DNA of 64,000 bases, from the IMG/VR virus record IMGVR_UViG_3300023109_001262, positions 1 to 64,000 of that record; one strand, 5' to 3'. This document shows, piece by piece, positions 36,724 to 45,913 of this stretch (within the stretch, counting starts at the first letter, position 1; each line of letters starts with the position of its first letter). The notes under the pieces are model-generated. The model had not been told where the DNA came from. It did no database searches and saw nothing but the letters and a program-made list of their open reading frames with translations. This DNA is from a virus. The position numbers and the translations under genes are program-made.

Positions 36724-37622
36724 TGCCTAATAAAATTAAAATAATTGATCAAGATATTATCTTTCTTAGTTACGACGAGCCTAACGCAGAAAAAAATTAT
36801 GCAGACTTGTGTAGTAAAGTACCGTGGGCAAAACGTGTGCATGGTGTACACGGCAGTGATGCAGCTCACAAAGCTTGTGCAGATTTAAGTGAAACAGAAT
36901 ACTTTGTTACTGTAGATGCAGATAATATTGTTGATCCAGAGTTTTTAAATCAAGTAGTTGATTACGAATCGTTAGGGCTGTCAGCAGACCATGTGTTTAG
37001 TTGGTGCGGTAAGTTACATGTTAACGGACTAATGTACGGCAACGGCGGATTAAAAATGTGGACACGTAAGTTTGTACACAATATGAAGACACATGAACAT
37101 TCAGAAGACGGCGACGAACGCGGCAAAGTAGAATTTTGCTTTGACGACAAGTACTATCAGTTCAACGAAAACTTTAGTGTATCCTACACAAACGAAACAC
37201 CTTGGCAAGCCTGGCGAGCTGGATTTAGAGAAGGTGTTAAGATGAGTTTGGATCAAGGTGCTAAAGTAGAAGACTTGCGTAAAGTATGGTGGCAAAACTA
37301 TGATAGGCTTTTAATATGGAGTCAAGTAGGTGCTGATGTTAAAAATGGTATATGGAGTATACTAGGCGCACGACAAGGTTGTTATCTAACAAACTGTACA
37401 CCATGGGACTATGCTAACGTGCGTGACTTTGAATGGCTAAACAACTTTTGGGAAACAGAAGTAAAAGATGTTGATCCAAAAGAAGAAGCAGAACGTTTAG
37501 GTTTAGAAATACTTAAAGGTACCGGAGTTGATATTTCTACTAAACCTTTAGACGCAGAACAAAGCAAATTTTTTAAACAAGTCTATCAAAATAGTGCAAG
37601 GATACTAAGAAGAGCAAAATGA
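36723..37622 (+). CDS. Glycosyltransferase-like protein (FLSYDEPNAE family, DAD motif)
   Basis: A 299-residue GT-A-like protein. The core runs IIFLSYDEPNAEKNYADL (residues 12-29), then VPWAKRVHGVHGSDAAHKAC and YFVTVDADNIVDPEF (about 60-74), where DAD is the likely metal/nucleotide-sugar site. An YGNGGLKMW acceptor-side loop follows (about 105). The same domain forms the last 225 residues of the multi-repeat protein at 45914 (DIVFISYNEPNADDNY, DGD). It therefore looks like the single-domain version of that protein. The family is frequent in uncultured marine phages as far as I recall; substrate unknown. It is coupled to its neighbours by 1- and 4-base overlaps. Confidence 0.6.
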   Translation: MPNKIKIIDQDIIFLSYDEPNAEKNYADLCSKVPWAKRVHGVHGSDAAHKACADLSETEYFVTVDADNIVDPEFLNQVVDYESLGLSADHVFSWCGKLHVNGLMYGNGGLKMWTRKFVHNMKTHEHSEDGDERGKVEFCFDDKYYQFNENFSVSYTNETPWQAWRAGFREGVKMSLDQGAKVEDLRKVWWQNYDRLLIWSQVGADVKNGIWSILGARQGCYLTNCTPWDYANVRDFEWLNNFWETEVKDVDPKEEAERLGLEILKGTGVDISTKPLDAEQSKFFKQVYQNSARILRRAK

Positions 37623-38116
37623 ATTTAAATGTAAAAAAATTTAAAGCGTCAATTGACAACTTTTTTGGCTGGGTAAAGAAAACAGAACTAGTAGAGCTAG
37701 ATGATATTGATGTAACAGAAGATCCAGTACGTCCAGAGCTTGATGTAGAATGGCGTACTAGTTATGGACGTAAGATATACGGACTAAAGCACGAAAATGA
37801 AATTGAAGGTATTATCTGCATTGCATATACTAATGATGTACCTAAAAGTGTAAAAGAGTTAGACTTAATGAGTCAAAATGCTCATTTTAAAAATGATGTT
37901 AATACGGCAGTTGCTTATACAGTATGGAGTCGTAAGCGTGGCGCTGGTAAAGAGATAATACACAAAATAGGCGACTTAATGAAGTCTCGTGATGATATTG
38001 AAACACTAGTAACCCTATCACCGTTAACGCCAATGGCAACACACTTTCACATACGTAATGGTGCAAAACAAATTGCTATTAGCAATACAACACAGAATTT
38101 TAAATATACATTATGA
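37619..38116 (+). CDS. GNAT-like N-acetyltransferase
   Basis: A 165-residue protein with the GNAT layout. Strands about 55-70 (KHENEIEGIICIAYTNDV) are followed by the AYTVWSRKRGAGKEIIHKIG stretch (about 99-118), in which RKRGAGKE fits the acetyl-CoA pyrophosphate loop (R/Q-x-x-G-x-G/A). A late LTPMATHFHIRNGAKQIAIS motif (about 139-158) matches the usual final helix-strand pair. It probably acylates an amino group of a sugar or peptide made by the surrounding enzymes; the acceptor is unknown. It overlaps the genes on both sides by ATGA. Confidence 0.6.
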   Translation: MNLNVKKFKASIDNFFGWVKKTELVELDDIDVTEDPVRPELDVEWRTSYGRKIYGLKHENEIEGIICIAYTNDVPKSVKELDLMSQNAHFKNDVNTAVAYTVWSRKRGAGKEIIHKIGDLMKSRDDIETLVTLSPLTPMATHFHIRNGAKQIAISNTTQNFKYTL

Positions 38117-39495
38117 GTAATGAACAGCGTATACAAGTACTAGAAGAAAAACGTGAAAAGATAAACAATGTAAGTTGTTCATTCTGTACGGCTAAATGGT
38201 TACAAACTACGCTACTATTACAAAACGGTTACAATCACAGTTGTCATCATCCTGCTCCACATAAGATTCCGTTGCACGAAATTGAAGCAAATCCAGCGGC
38301 ACTACACAACAGTAAGTTTAAAAAAGAACAACGTGCTAAGATGCTTAAAGGTGAGCGTCCTAAGGAGTGCGGATACTGTTGGAAAATTGAAGACTTAGAT
38401 AAAAACTATTTTAGTGATAGACATTATAAAACAAGTGACTCTTGGGCCTGGGATAGATTTGAAGATATTGCTAAAAGCAATCCACAAGACGATGTGTACC
38501 CAAGTTACTTAGAAGTATCATTTAGTAATGCTTGTAACTTTGCTTGTGCATACTGTTCACCTGAGATTAGTAGCAAGTGGATGGAAGACGTAAAGCAACA
38601 CGGAGAATATCCAACCAAGCACGGTTCGCATAATCTAGACTATTTAAAAGAGTCTGGTAAGATGCCAATACCTAATAGAGAACATAATCCTTATGTAGAA
38701 GCATTTTGGAAATGGTTTCCTGATGCATTACCGCATTTAAAAGTGTTGCGTATCACAGGCGGCGAGCCTACTATGTCAAAAGATACCTGGAAGCTTCTAG
38801 ATTATCTAATAGAAAATCCACGCAAAGGTTTAGACATTTCCATTAATACAAACGGATGTGTAGAAGATAAACTAATTGACAAACTAATTTTAAAAGTTAA
38901 CAAACTTGCAAAAGTAGGAGTTAAAGTTGACATATACACTAGTCTTGAAAGCACAGGCCGCCAGGCGGAATATGCTAGAGACGGATTAGTATACTATGAT
39001 TGGGTTAAAAACATAGAGCGTTTGCTTTCTGAAACAAAAAGCACAGTTGCAATTATGACAACAATTAACATTCTTAGCTTGCCTACATTCGTCGACTTTA
39101 TTATGACGGTAATGGATTTGCGTAAACTTTATAATACTAGTTTTGAGTGTAATAGAGTGCCGTTGAGTATTAATATTATGCATTGGCCTCCGCATCTTCA
39201 ATGTACTTTGCTCGATAAAGAACAACGTGTAAAGACTGCTAACACTATTGAAACACTTTGCAAAAGTTGGTTAAAATATTATACTAAAGAAAAGTATGCT
39301 AGAATATATTTAGAAGAGTTTGATCAAATACAAAGATTTTGTGATTATTTAAGAACCTCAGAACCAACAGTGGAACACAGAGAAGACTTTGTAAGATACA
39401 TACAAGCGTACGACAAAAGAAGAAATAAAGATTTTGCAGAAATATTTCCACAGTATACACATTTATTAGAGGAATGGAATGCCAAAGAAGACTGA
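38113..39495 (+). CDS. Radical SAM protein, N-terminal twitch type (copy 1)
   Basis: A 460-residue radical SAM enzyme. The 4Fe-4S/SAM motif CNFACAYC has its cysteines at 141, 145 and 148, and the SAM-binding ITGGEP motif lies at 214-219. Before the barrel is a Cys-rich half-SPASM ('twitch') module with Cys22/25, Cys44 (SCHHPAPHKIP) and Cys86/89 (ECGYCWKIED), which should hold a second Fe-S cluster. The module being N-terminal is characteristic of a family common in marine phages and bacteria. It is closely related to the next gene (same SCHHP and CxYCWKxED blocks). The reaction is unknown; twitch/SPASM enzymes modify peptides, sugars or alcohols. It overlaps its neighbours by 4 and 17 bases. 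Confidence 0.85.
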   Translation: MSNEQRIQVLEEKREKINNVSCSFCTAKWLQTTLLLQNGYNHSCHHPAPHKIPLHEIEANPAALHNSKFKKEQRAKMLKGERPKECGYCWKIEDLDKNYFSDRHYKTSDSWAWDRFEDIAKSNPQDDVYPSYLEVSFSNACNFACAYCSPEISSKWMEDVKQHGEYPTKHGSHNLDYLKESGKMPIPNREHNPYVEAFWKWFPDALPHLKVLRITGGEPTMSKDTWKLLDYLIENPRKGLDISINTNGCVEDKLIDKLILKVNKLAKVGVKVDIYTSLESTGRQAEYARDGLVYYDWVKNIERLLSETKSTVAIMTTINILSLPTFVDFIMTVMDLRKLYNTSFECNRVPLSINIMHWPPHLQCTLLDKEQRVKTANTIETLCKSWLKYYTKEKYARIYLEEFDQIQRFCDYLRTSEPTVEHREDFVRYIQAYDKRRNKDFAEIFPQYTHLLEEWNAKED

Positions 39496-40927
39496 TGAAA
39501 CGTTACAACAGTATCGTGATAGAGTATTAGACAATAAAAGTAAGAGTTTCTGCGGAGCCAAGTGGTTTAACGCTACTACCTGGCTTGGTAGTGGTACAAC
39601 TGCTAGTTGTCATCACCCGCCTGCACATAAAATTCCATTAGTAGAAGTAGAAGCAGACTACACTGCTATTCATAATACCAAGCATAAAAAAGAAATGCGC
39701 CGCCAAATGCAGACAGGTGAACGCCCAGCTGAGTGCGAGTATTGTTGGAAAATGGAAGATATGAAAAAGGATGCTGTCAGTGACAGAACCTTTAAAAGCA
39801 TTATCTATTCTGATGAAGAGTTACAACGTGCATATGATATGGATCATCATGAGAATGTTAATCTAAAAACATTTGAGATTGCTTTTGATAGAACGTGTAA
39901 CTTAGCATGTAGTTATTGCAATGCAAGTTTCTCAACTACGTGGGCTAAAGATATTAAAAAGAATGGCGAGTACACAAACTTAGTAAGTGATGGCGCTGGT
40001 GCATTTAGACAAGACGGCAGTTGGACACAACCTTACAAAGATGATGACGATAATCCTTACATTCAAGCGTTTTGGAAATGGTGGGATAATGGTTTAGCAG
40101 ACAGTTTAGAGGAACTGCGTATCACTGGCGGCGAACCTTTAATGAGCGGAAACACTTGGAAGTTGTTTGATTGGTTTAATAAGCAAGATTCAGATATGCG
40201 TTTTGCAATTAATAGCAATCTAATTGCTAAAGATGCTATTATAGACAAGCTAATTGAGAAAACACAAGGTATGAATCACTTTGAGTTGTATACTAGTTGT
40301 GAAGCAGTAGGTGCTCAAGCAGATTATATTCGTGACGGACTAGATTATGACGAATGGACTAAAAATATTAAACGTATACTAACAGAAGCAAATACTAAAG
40401 GCGTACACATTATGATGACTATTAACAGTCTTTGCTTGTTTAGTATTACAGAATTCTTAGATGATGTTTACAAACTAAAAGAGCTCACACAAAGTAGAAC
40501 GCCAACTGTAAGTTTAAACTTATTACGCTTTCCGAGTTTTCAATCACCGCTGGCATTGCCTAATCATATTAAGGATCATTGCCATAATAAATTGTCAACA
40601 TGGTATGAAGCTAACAAAGACAAGCCGGGCTGGAGTGAGTTTGAAAAAGCAAGTATTGAACGTTTAATAGATTACTTGGTAACTGTAGATGCTCCGCATA
40701 GACGTACAAGTAACCCTACTACACTATGGCGTGATTTTAAAACATTCTATGCACAGTATGATGTACGTAGAAACAAAAGCCTAAGTGTATTTCCTAAAAT
40801 ACTAACAGACTGGGTCGATAGTATTCCAGATACTGATGCAAGCATTATGGAACTTGCAGAAAAAGAAGGTTGGATATTAAAACCTGATAATAAAAACATA
40901 GAAATACCTTTGGCAACGTATGACTGA
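39479..40927 (+). CDS. Radical SAM protein, N-terminal twitch type (copy 2)
   Basis: A 482-residue close paralogue of the preceding protein: CNLACSYC (Cys140, 144, 147), ITGGEP (215-220), and twitch cysteines at 25, 44, 86 and 89 in the same SCHHPPAHKIP and ECEYCWKMED blocks. Both also share the HNxKxKKExR linker, an NPYxxAFWKWxxD segment before the GGEP motif and a ground plan to the end (YDxRRNK near the C-terminus). Tandem duplication followed by specialisation is the simplest history, and the two may act on the same pathway at different positions. It has an 8-base overlap (ATGACTGA) with the next gene. Confidence 0.85.
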   Translation: MPKKTDETLQQYRDRVLDNKSKSFCGAKWFNATTWLGSGTTASCHHPPAHKIPLVEVEADYTAIHNTKHKKEMRRQMQTGERPAECEYCWKMEDMKKDAVSDRTFKSIIYSDEELQRAYDMDHHENVNLKTFEIAFDRTCNLACSYCNASFSTTWAKDIKKNGEYTNLVSDGAGAFRQDGSWTQPYKDDDDNPYIQAFWKWWDNGLADSLEELRITGGEPLMSGNTWKLFDWFNKQDSDMRFAINSNLIAKDAIIDKLIEKTQGMNHFELYTSCEAVGAQADYIRDGLDYDEWTKNIKRILTEANTKGVHIMMTINSLCLFSITEFLDDVYKLKELTQSRTPTVSLNLLRFPSFQSPLALPNHIKDHCHNKLSTWYEANKDKPGWSEFEKASIERLIDYLVTVDAPHRRTSNPTTLWRDFKTFYAQYDVRRNKSLSVFPKILTDWVDSIPDTDASIMELAEKEGWILKPDNKNIEIPLATYD

Positions 40928-42230
40928 TAAAATTGGACCTTACTTTTGCACAGCACCCTGGACACATACTTACGTTAGCCCGCAAGGCGAGCGTAGGTTG
41001 TGTTGTGCTAGTAGAGAAGATGCAAGTTTTCAAAAGCAGTATATAGATGCAGGTGATAAAGACAACACTGAATTTGATCCAATAACACTCGAAGAACATT
41101 GGAACAGCGATTATATGAAAGATATTCGTAAGCGTATGTTAGCCGGAGAAAAACTAAGCCAGTGCGATGTGTGTAATAATCAAGTATTAAATTTACATAC
41201 ATACAAAAACTATTTTACTAATACACTATTTCCGCACAAAGTCGAAGACATAATAGCTAGTACAAAAGAAGACGGCTACACAACTATGCAACCAATTAGT
41301 TTTGATTATCGTATAAGCAATCTTTGTAATTTTAAATGTCGCATGTGCGGTGAACAACTTAGTTCAAGTTGGGAAACTGAAAAGATTAAACATAATGTAG
41401 TTAACTACAAACGTGAAAAATGGATGCAACCAGACACACGAAAGAAGATTGCTACATTTCAAAAAGAAGTTCTCGAAACAGAACTACAAACAGCAGTTGA
41501 CAAAGGCATTGTAGAGGAGTTATACTGGGTAGGCGGCGAGCCACTTATGTATGATATACATTGGCGTATTATGCAACAGCTAGTAGACGAAGAAAAAAGC
41601 CAAGACGTAGTTGTACGTTATAATACAAACTTGAGCAGAACACACTACAAGAATTATAAACTGTACGACATGCTAGATAACTTCAAACGTGTTAACCTTT
41701 GTGCTAGTATAGACGGGGTAGGCGAAGTCGGCGAATACATTAGAACAGGACTCAAATGGGACGAGTGGCTACAAAACTTCAAAGATGGCATGTTTCTTAT
41801 CAATAAGTATGGAGACGATGCATTAGTATTTGATGTTACACTAACAACTCCGGGATTGTTTGATTTGAAACGTATGTTTGATGTAGTTACAGAATTAGAT
41901 GTTAAGAGTTACTTTAAAATTACATTTGCATTTGACCCTAGTGTTCTAATGAGTCCTATGTGTTTGCCAAGAGAAGTATTAGATGAGCAAATACACAAAC
42001 TACTAGACTACATTAAGCCTAGAGTTACACACAAAACTCGTGTGTACCAAGAAACATTAGAAAACATGCTTGAACGCAAAACGTTTGAAGAAGAATACAC
42101 TGACTATAAAGATGGTTGGAGACGAGGTAAAAAGAATATAATGTTTATAGAAAGCATCAGAACGCAAGACGTTACATTTAGAGACACTCTTAGTGACGCA
42201 GGTAAAGAATGGTGGGATAGCATTGAGTAA
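40920..42230 (+). CDS. Radical SAM protein, N-terminal twitch type (copy 3)
   Basis: A 436-residue radical SAM protein. It begins with the short twitch form typical of this group: FCTAPWTH (Cys10), GERRLCC (Cys28, Cys29) and SQCDVCNNQ (Cys82, Cys85). The barrel follows with CNFKCRMC (Cys136, 140, 143), a GEQLSSSWE helix start and VGGEPLMYD. The FCxxPWxH start and RLCC block recur in the genes at 42223, 43400 and 52409 and, less exactly, at 55737. Substrate unknown. It is one of five consecutive radical SAM genes here, each overlapping the next, so stoichiometric co-expression is likely. Confidence 0.85.
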   Translation: MTDKIGPYFCTAPWTHTYVSPQGERRLCCASREDASFQKQYIDAGDKDNTEFDPITLEEHWNSDYMKDIRKRMLAGEKLSQCDVCNNQVLNLHTYKNYFTNTLFPHKVEDIIASTKEDGYTTMQPISFDYRISNLCNFKCRMCGEQLSSSWETEKIKHNVVNYKREKWMQPDTRKKIATFQKEVLETELQTAVDKGIVEELYWVGGEPLMYDIHWRIMQQLVDEEKSQDVVVRYNTNLSRTHYKNYKLYDMLDNFKRVNLCASIDGVGEVGEYIRTGLKWDEWLQNFKDGMFLINKYGDDALVFDVTLTTPGLFDLKRMFDVVTELDVKSYFKITFAFDPSVLMSPMCLPREVLDEQIHKLLDYIKPRVTHKTRVYQETLENMLERKTFEEEYTDYKDGWRRGKKNIMFIESIRTQDVTFRDTLSDAGKEWWDSIE

Positions 42231-43410
42231 TACATTTTGCCCTTTACCGTGGACACACTTAGCAACACATCCGCACGGTAGTGTTACACTTTGCTGTGAA
42301 AGCGATATGACGAATCGTGCAAGCGAATCTCAAAATTTACCACGTGAATTTATCACACTGCACAACTCAGAGTATGATTTTAAAAAAATAATGAACTCAG
42401 ACTTGTTTAAACAAGTGCGCAAAGACATGCTAGAAGGTAAACAGCCAGCACCTTGTACAAAGTGTTACAAACTAGAAACACTAGGCAATCAAAGCAAACG
42501 TACCCGAGACACAGAGTTGCTGGACTTTAGCATAGAAGATGCACAGCGTATTACACAAACAGACGGCACACTAGATGAAGTTAACTTTGAGTTTATTGAA
42601 CTGCGACTAGGCAATATTTGCAACCTAGCATGTCGCAGTTGCAATCCACAGAGCAGTTCAAAATGGAAGAGCGACTGGGAAAAACTAAATGAGCGTAAAT
42701 TTGATATGCCACAAAGCATGTTTGATTGGCCCTTAGATGAACGCTTTTGGGTAAGTCTAGCAGAACATTGTAATAACACACGCAAAGTATACATTAACGG
42801 CGGCGAACCTCTGCTAGTAGACAAGCACATGCGCTTCTTAGAGTTTTTGATTACCAAAGATTTGGCTAAGAATATTACACTAGTATACAGTACCAACAGT
42901 ACAATCATAAACGACAAGTACGTTAACTTGTGGAACAAGTTTAAGCAGGTTGAGTTTATGGTGAGTATTGATTGTTTAGAAGACCGCAATAATTATTTGC
43001 GTCATCCTGCTAAGTGGAATAATATAATAGAAGCATTTGATTGGTTACATAGCTTAGGACATAAAAGTTATGTGTTACAAACAGTAAGTGTAATGAACAT
43101 ATACTATATCAAAGAGTTTTGGGAGTTCTTTAGAAGCAAGGGTGTTAATGTATCACATAATATGGTACATCATCCTAACTATTACAGTGCAGCAAATGCG
43201 CCTCAACATGCCAAACAAGCAGTATTAGACAAGATTGTCGGCATGCCGTTCTATGGTAGTATAAATAATTTTTTAAGTCAAGAATCAAACACACTAGCAT
43301 TTGAACAGTTCTTCAAAGAGAACGAAAGACTAGATGCTATACGTAAACAGAGTTACGCAGAGACGTTTAAAGAGTGGCACAACATAATAAAGGCAAACAA
43401 TGACAGATAA
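42223..43410 (+). CDS. Radical SAM protein, N-terminal twitch type (copy 4)
   Basis: About 395 residues from a TTG at 42223. An in-frame GTG at 42193 would add ten residues and a 38-base overlap. I prefer TTG because it gives the FCPLPWTH start at the same distance from the N-terminus as in paralogues and an 8-base overlap like others here. Twitch cysteines are at 6, 24, 25, 78 and 81. The barrel motif CNLACRSC has cysteines at 133, 137 and 140 and is followed by INGGEPLLVD. A SIDCLEDRNNYLRHPAKWNN stretch in the barrel is shared in pattern with the gene at 52409. Function unknown within the radical SAM class. Confidence 0.83.
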   Translation: MSNTFCPLPWTHLATHPHGSVTLCCESDMTNRASESQNLPREFITLHNSEYDFKKIMNSDLFKQVRKDMLEGKQPAPCTKCYKLETLGNQSKRTRDTELLDFSIEDAQRITQTDGTLDEVNFEFIELRLGNICNLACRSCNPQSSSKWKSDWEKLNERKFDMPQSMFDWPLDERFWVSLAEHCNNTRKVYINGGEPLLVDKHMRFLEFLITKDLAKNITLVYSTNSTIINDKYVNLWNKFKQVEFMVSIDCLEDRNNYLRHPAKWNNIIEAFDWLHSLGHKSYVLQTVSVMNIYYIKEFWEFFRSKGVNVSHNMVHHPNYYSAANAPQHAKQAVLDKIVGMPFYGSINNFLSQESNTLAFEQFFKENERLDAIRKQSYAETFKEWHNIIKANNDR

Positions 43411-44590
43411 ATTATGCGCTGCACCGTGGGTGCATCTACACACATTTCCGAGTGGGCAAGTTTATCCTTGTTGCCTTACACCTATGGAATTTCCTGTAGG
43501 AAATCTAAATAACCAATCCTTAGAAGAAGTTTGGAATAACGAAAAAATACGTAATATTCGTAAACAAATGATTGCAGGTATAGAGCCAGAAAGCTGTAAA
43601 CGATGCTTCGAACAAGAAAAACACGGCAAAGATAGCTTTAGAGAGCATATGAATCAAACGTTTCCAAATTATGAAAATCTAATACAAACCACCGCTGCTG
43701 ACGGTTCGTTAGATAATATGGATCTTCGTTATTGGGATTTTAGATTTTCAAACATTTGTAATATGAAATGCAGAAGCTGCGGACCTCAACTTAGCACCGG
43801 TTGGTATGAAGATACTAAAAAGATATGGGGCAGTCTTCCTAACGATATACCTGATAAAATTAAGCAATTTGATTTATGGGACCAAATTCTTCCGTTTTTT
43901 GATACTGTAGAAGAGATTTATTTTGCAGGCGGCGAGCCTCTTATAATGGAAGAACATTATAGAATTTTAAAAAAGTTAGAAGAAATAGATAGGTATGACG
44001 TTCGTCTAAAGTATAATACAAATTTTAGTCAGATGAAATACAAAAAGCTAGACGCTTTAGAAACATGGGCTAAGTTTAAAGATGTCGAAGTAGGTGCTAG
44101 TTTTGATGGCTACGGCAAACAAGCAGAATATATCCGAAAAGGAACTGATTGGGATCAAATCTATCAAAATAGGTTAAAACAAAAAGAAATAGCGCCTAAT
44201 GTTAACTTTTTTGTAAACTTTACATTAAGCGTAATGAATAGTTTGCATATTATTGATTTCCATCATTATGCAGTAGAGTCTAAATTAATAGATACCTACG
44301 ATAATTTACATATTAACTTTGTACATTCGCCTGAACATATGAGCTTACAAGCATTGCCGCCAAAGCTAAAAGAAACAGTAAAAGCAGCCTATAAAAAGCA
44401 TATAAGTTTTTTAAAAGAAAATTTGCAGAATCGCTCCGCTGCTCAGTTTGAAAGTTCTATTAGTTTTATGGAATCAGAAGACAAATATATCTTAAATTCT
44501 AAATTTAAAGATTATATGAAAACATTAGATGACATACGCAATGAGTCGTTTATAGACACGTTCCCGGAATTAAAAGAAATGCTTGAATGA
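43400..44590 (+). CDS. Radical SAM protein, N-terminal twitch type (copy 5)
   Basis: A 396-residue protein with LCAAPWVHLHTFPSGQVYPC (twitch Cys6, 24, with Cys25), SCKRCFEQE (Cys66, 69), CNMKCRSC (Cys120, 124, 127) and FAGGEPLIMEEHYRIL. The PVGNLNNQSLEEVWNNEKIR block after the first cysteines is nearly the one in the minus-strand gene at 55737 (PVGNIQEQTLEEIWNND). This links the two operons by descent. It ends the run of five consecutive radical SAM genes and overlaps the unknown gene at 44587 by ATGA. Substrate unknown. Confidence 0.85.
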   Translation: MTDKLCAAPWVHLHTFPSGQVYPCCLTPMEFPVGNLNNQSLEEVWNNEKIRNIRKQMIAGIEPESCKRCFEQEKHGKDSFREHMNQTFPNYENLIQTTAADGSLDNMDLRYWDFRFSNICNMKCRSCGPQLSTGWYEDTKKIWGSLPNDIPDKIKQFDLWDQILPFFDTVEEIYFAGGEPLIMEEHYRILKKLEEIDRYDVRLKYNTNFSQMKYKKLDALETWAKFKDVEVGASFDGYGKQAEYIRKGTDWDQIYQNRLKQKEIAPNVNFFVNFTLSVMNSLHIIDFHHYAVESKLIDTYDNLHINFVHSPEHMSLQALPPKLKETVKAAYKKHISFLKENLQNRSAAQFESSISFMESEDKYILNSKFKDYMKTLDDIRNESFIDTFPELKEMLE

Positions 44591-45897
44591 TAAATTTATA
44601 TTACGATAATATAATTGACGGCGTTCCGGCACCTAACGGTACATTTAATTTTGAAATATCTAAAGACGCTCGGAGAATTCCATACGTTAAAGATTATAGA
44701 GCAGAGATGCCTATAGCAAAGTTTAATACGTTTTATTTTGTAATGAAAGCAAATAAAACAGTAGTAAACCTTGTGTCAGGCAAGCCTAAAAATATTAAAA
44801 ATTTATATTATCCTATTGAATTAAATTATTCTTATTACGGCTGGAATAGAAACTTAACAGCACTAATATCCCCTAGAGCTAAAAGTTTAATAAAAAAGGG
44901 AAGGTTAAAATTATTAATTTTAGCTCCGAGGCTAGCCGGTAATTCTTTTATTATTGAACAGTTAAAGCAAAGAGTTGACGAAATAGTAGAATTACTTGGT
45001 ATTAAAAAAAGCCAAATATACATTGTGCTAGGAGAATTAAATAATGTATATAGGACGTTGTTAGACACTAAAAACGTTTTTGGTATAGATTGGTGGCAAA
45101 TATATATGCAATTAGTTTATAAAGTTCGAAGTGGATTGTCGTCATTATCGTGGATATGTGAAGATCCATTTTTAAAGATATCAAAAGATTTGACTATTGA
45201 CCACGAAAATTGGAACCCTAAAAAAGTTTACAATACTTCGTTTACAAATTATTTTCAGACAGATGTAACTGTATTTCTTGAGTTGGCTCATAATAACTTA
45301 CTTGATGACGGGTATGTTAAGTTAAATTCAAGTAACTATAATTTATCTAAAACAATATCGCCTATGCTAGTTAATCCTAGATCTTCGCAACTTGAAAAAG
45401 AATCTAAACAAGGATTATTAAAACATATAGACAATTATTCGCAAGAAGTTAACAATACGTTAATGAATTACAATATCGAAGAATACCAAGATACAGTATT
45501 ATCTATATTGTGTGATGACATTGAGATTGATGTTAATACTCAGTATAAACAAGAGGTAGCATCATTTACGTTAGGACCTAACGTATGGAAACACATATAT
45601 ATCGGACACCCTGCGGCTATTATAGGATGTTCGTCGGTCCATAATTACCTTAATAATCAAGGATATTTTAGTTGCAATGCATTAATTAATCAACATTATG
45701 ATACAATGTACGATCCTACAAACCGTGCAGAGCATATTAGAAAAAATATTGAATATCTAAAAAGTCTTAGTAGTGAAGATATAAGCGAATTAATAGCAGA
45801 AGCAATACCGTTTTTAAAAAAGAATCGTGAAATATTTTTAACAAGACGCATGCAGCCTAAATTTTTATCACTTTTTGTTGACATGAATAACAATTGA
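44587..45897 (+). CDS. Unknown protein with a C-terminal segment resembling phage glycosyltransferase-like proteins
   Basis: A 436-residue soluble protein I cannot assign. The N-terminal half has strand-helix alternation (LKLLILAPRLAGNSFIIEQL, about 107-126). The last third holds a pattern I associate with a family of phage proteins annotated as glycosyltransferase-like: LGPNVWKHIYIGHPAAIIGC (about 332-351), then YLNNQGYF and HYDTMYDPTNRAEHIRKNIE. That pattern normally reads W/F-K-x-I/L-x-x-x-HP-x-I-I-G, then a GF and D-x-SYD. There is no DxD motif. Context (coupled to radical SAM genes, followed by the multi-domain glycosyltransferase-like gene) fits a sugar-related role, but this is inference. 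The promoter for the next gene begins within its last codons. Confidence 0.5.
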   Translation: MINLYYDNIIDGVPAPNGTFNFEISKDARRIPYVKDYRAEMPIAKFNTFYFVMKANKTVVNLVSGKPKNIKNLYYPIELNYSYYGWNRNLTALISPRAKSLIKKGRLKLLILAPRLAGNSFIIEQLKQRVDEIVELLGIKKSQIYIVLGELNNVYRTLLDTKNVFGIDWWQIYMQLVYKVRSGLSSLSWICEDPFLKISKDLTIDHENWNPKKVYNTSFTNYFQTDVTVFLELAHNNLLDDGYVKLNSSNYNLSKTISPMLVNPRSSQLEKESKQGLLKHIDNYSQEVNNTLMNYNIEEYQDTVLSILCDDIEIDVNTQYKQEVASFTLGPNVWKHIYIGHPAAIIGCSSVHNYLNNQGYFSCNALINQHYDTMYDPTNRAEHIRKNIEYLKSLSSEDISELIAEAIPFLKKNREIFLTRRMQPKFLSLFVDMNNN

Positions 45898-45906
45898 GTT
45901 TATAAT
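45878..45906 (+). promoter_or_regulatory. Consensus sigma70-type promoter giving a near-leaderless transcript
   Basis: TTGACA (45878-45883, inside the preceding gene) and TATAAT (45901-45906) are both exact with a 17-base spacer. The expected transcription start, six to eight bases after TATAAT, coincides with the ATG at 45914, and no Shine-Dalgarno sequence precedes that ATG. Confidence 0.8.
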
Positions 45907-45913
45907 ATACATA

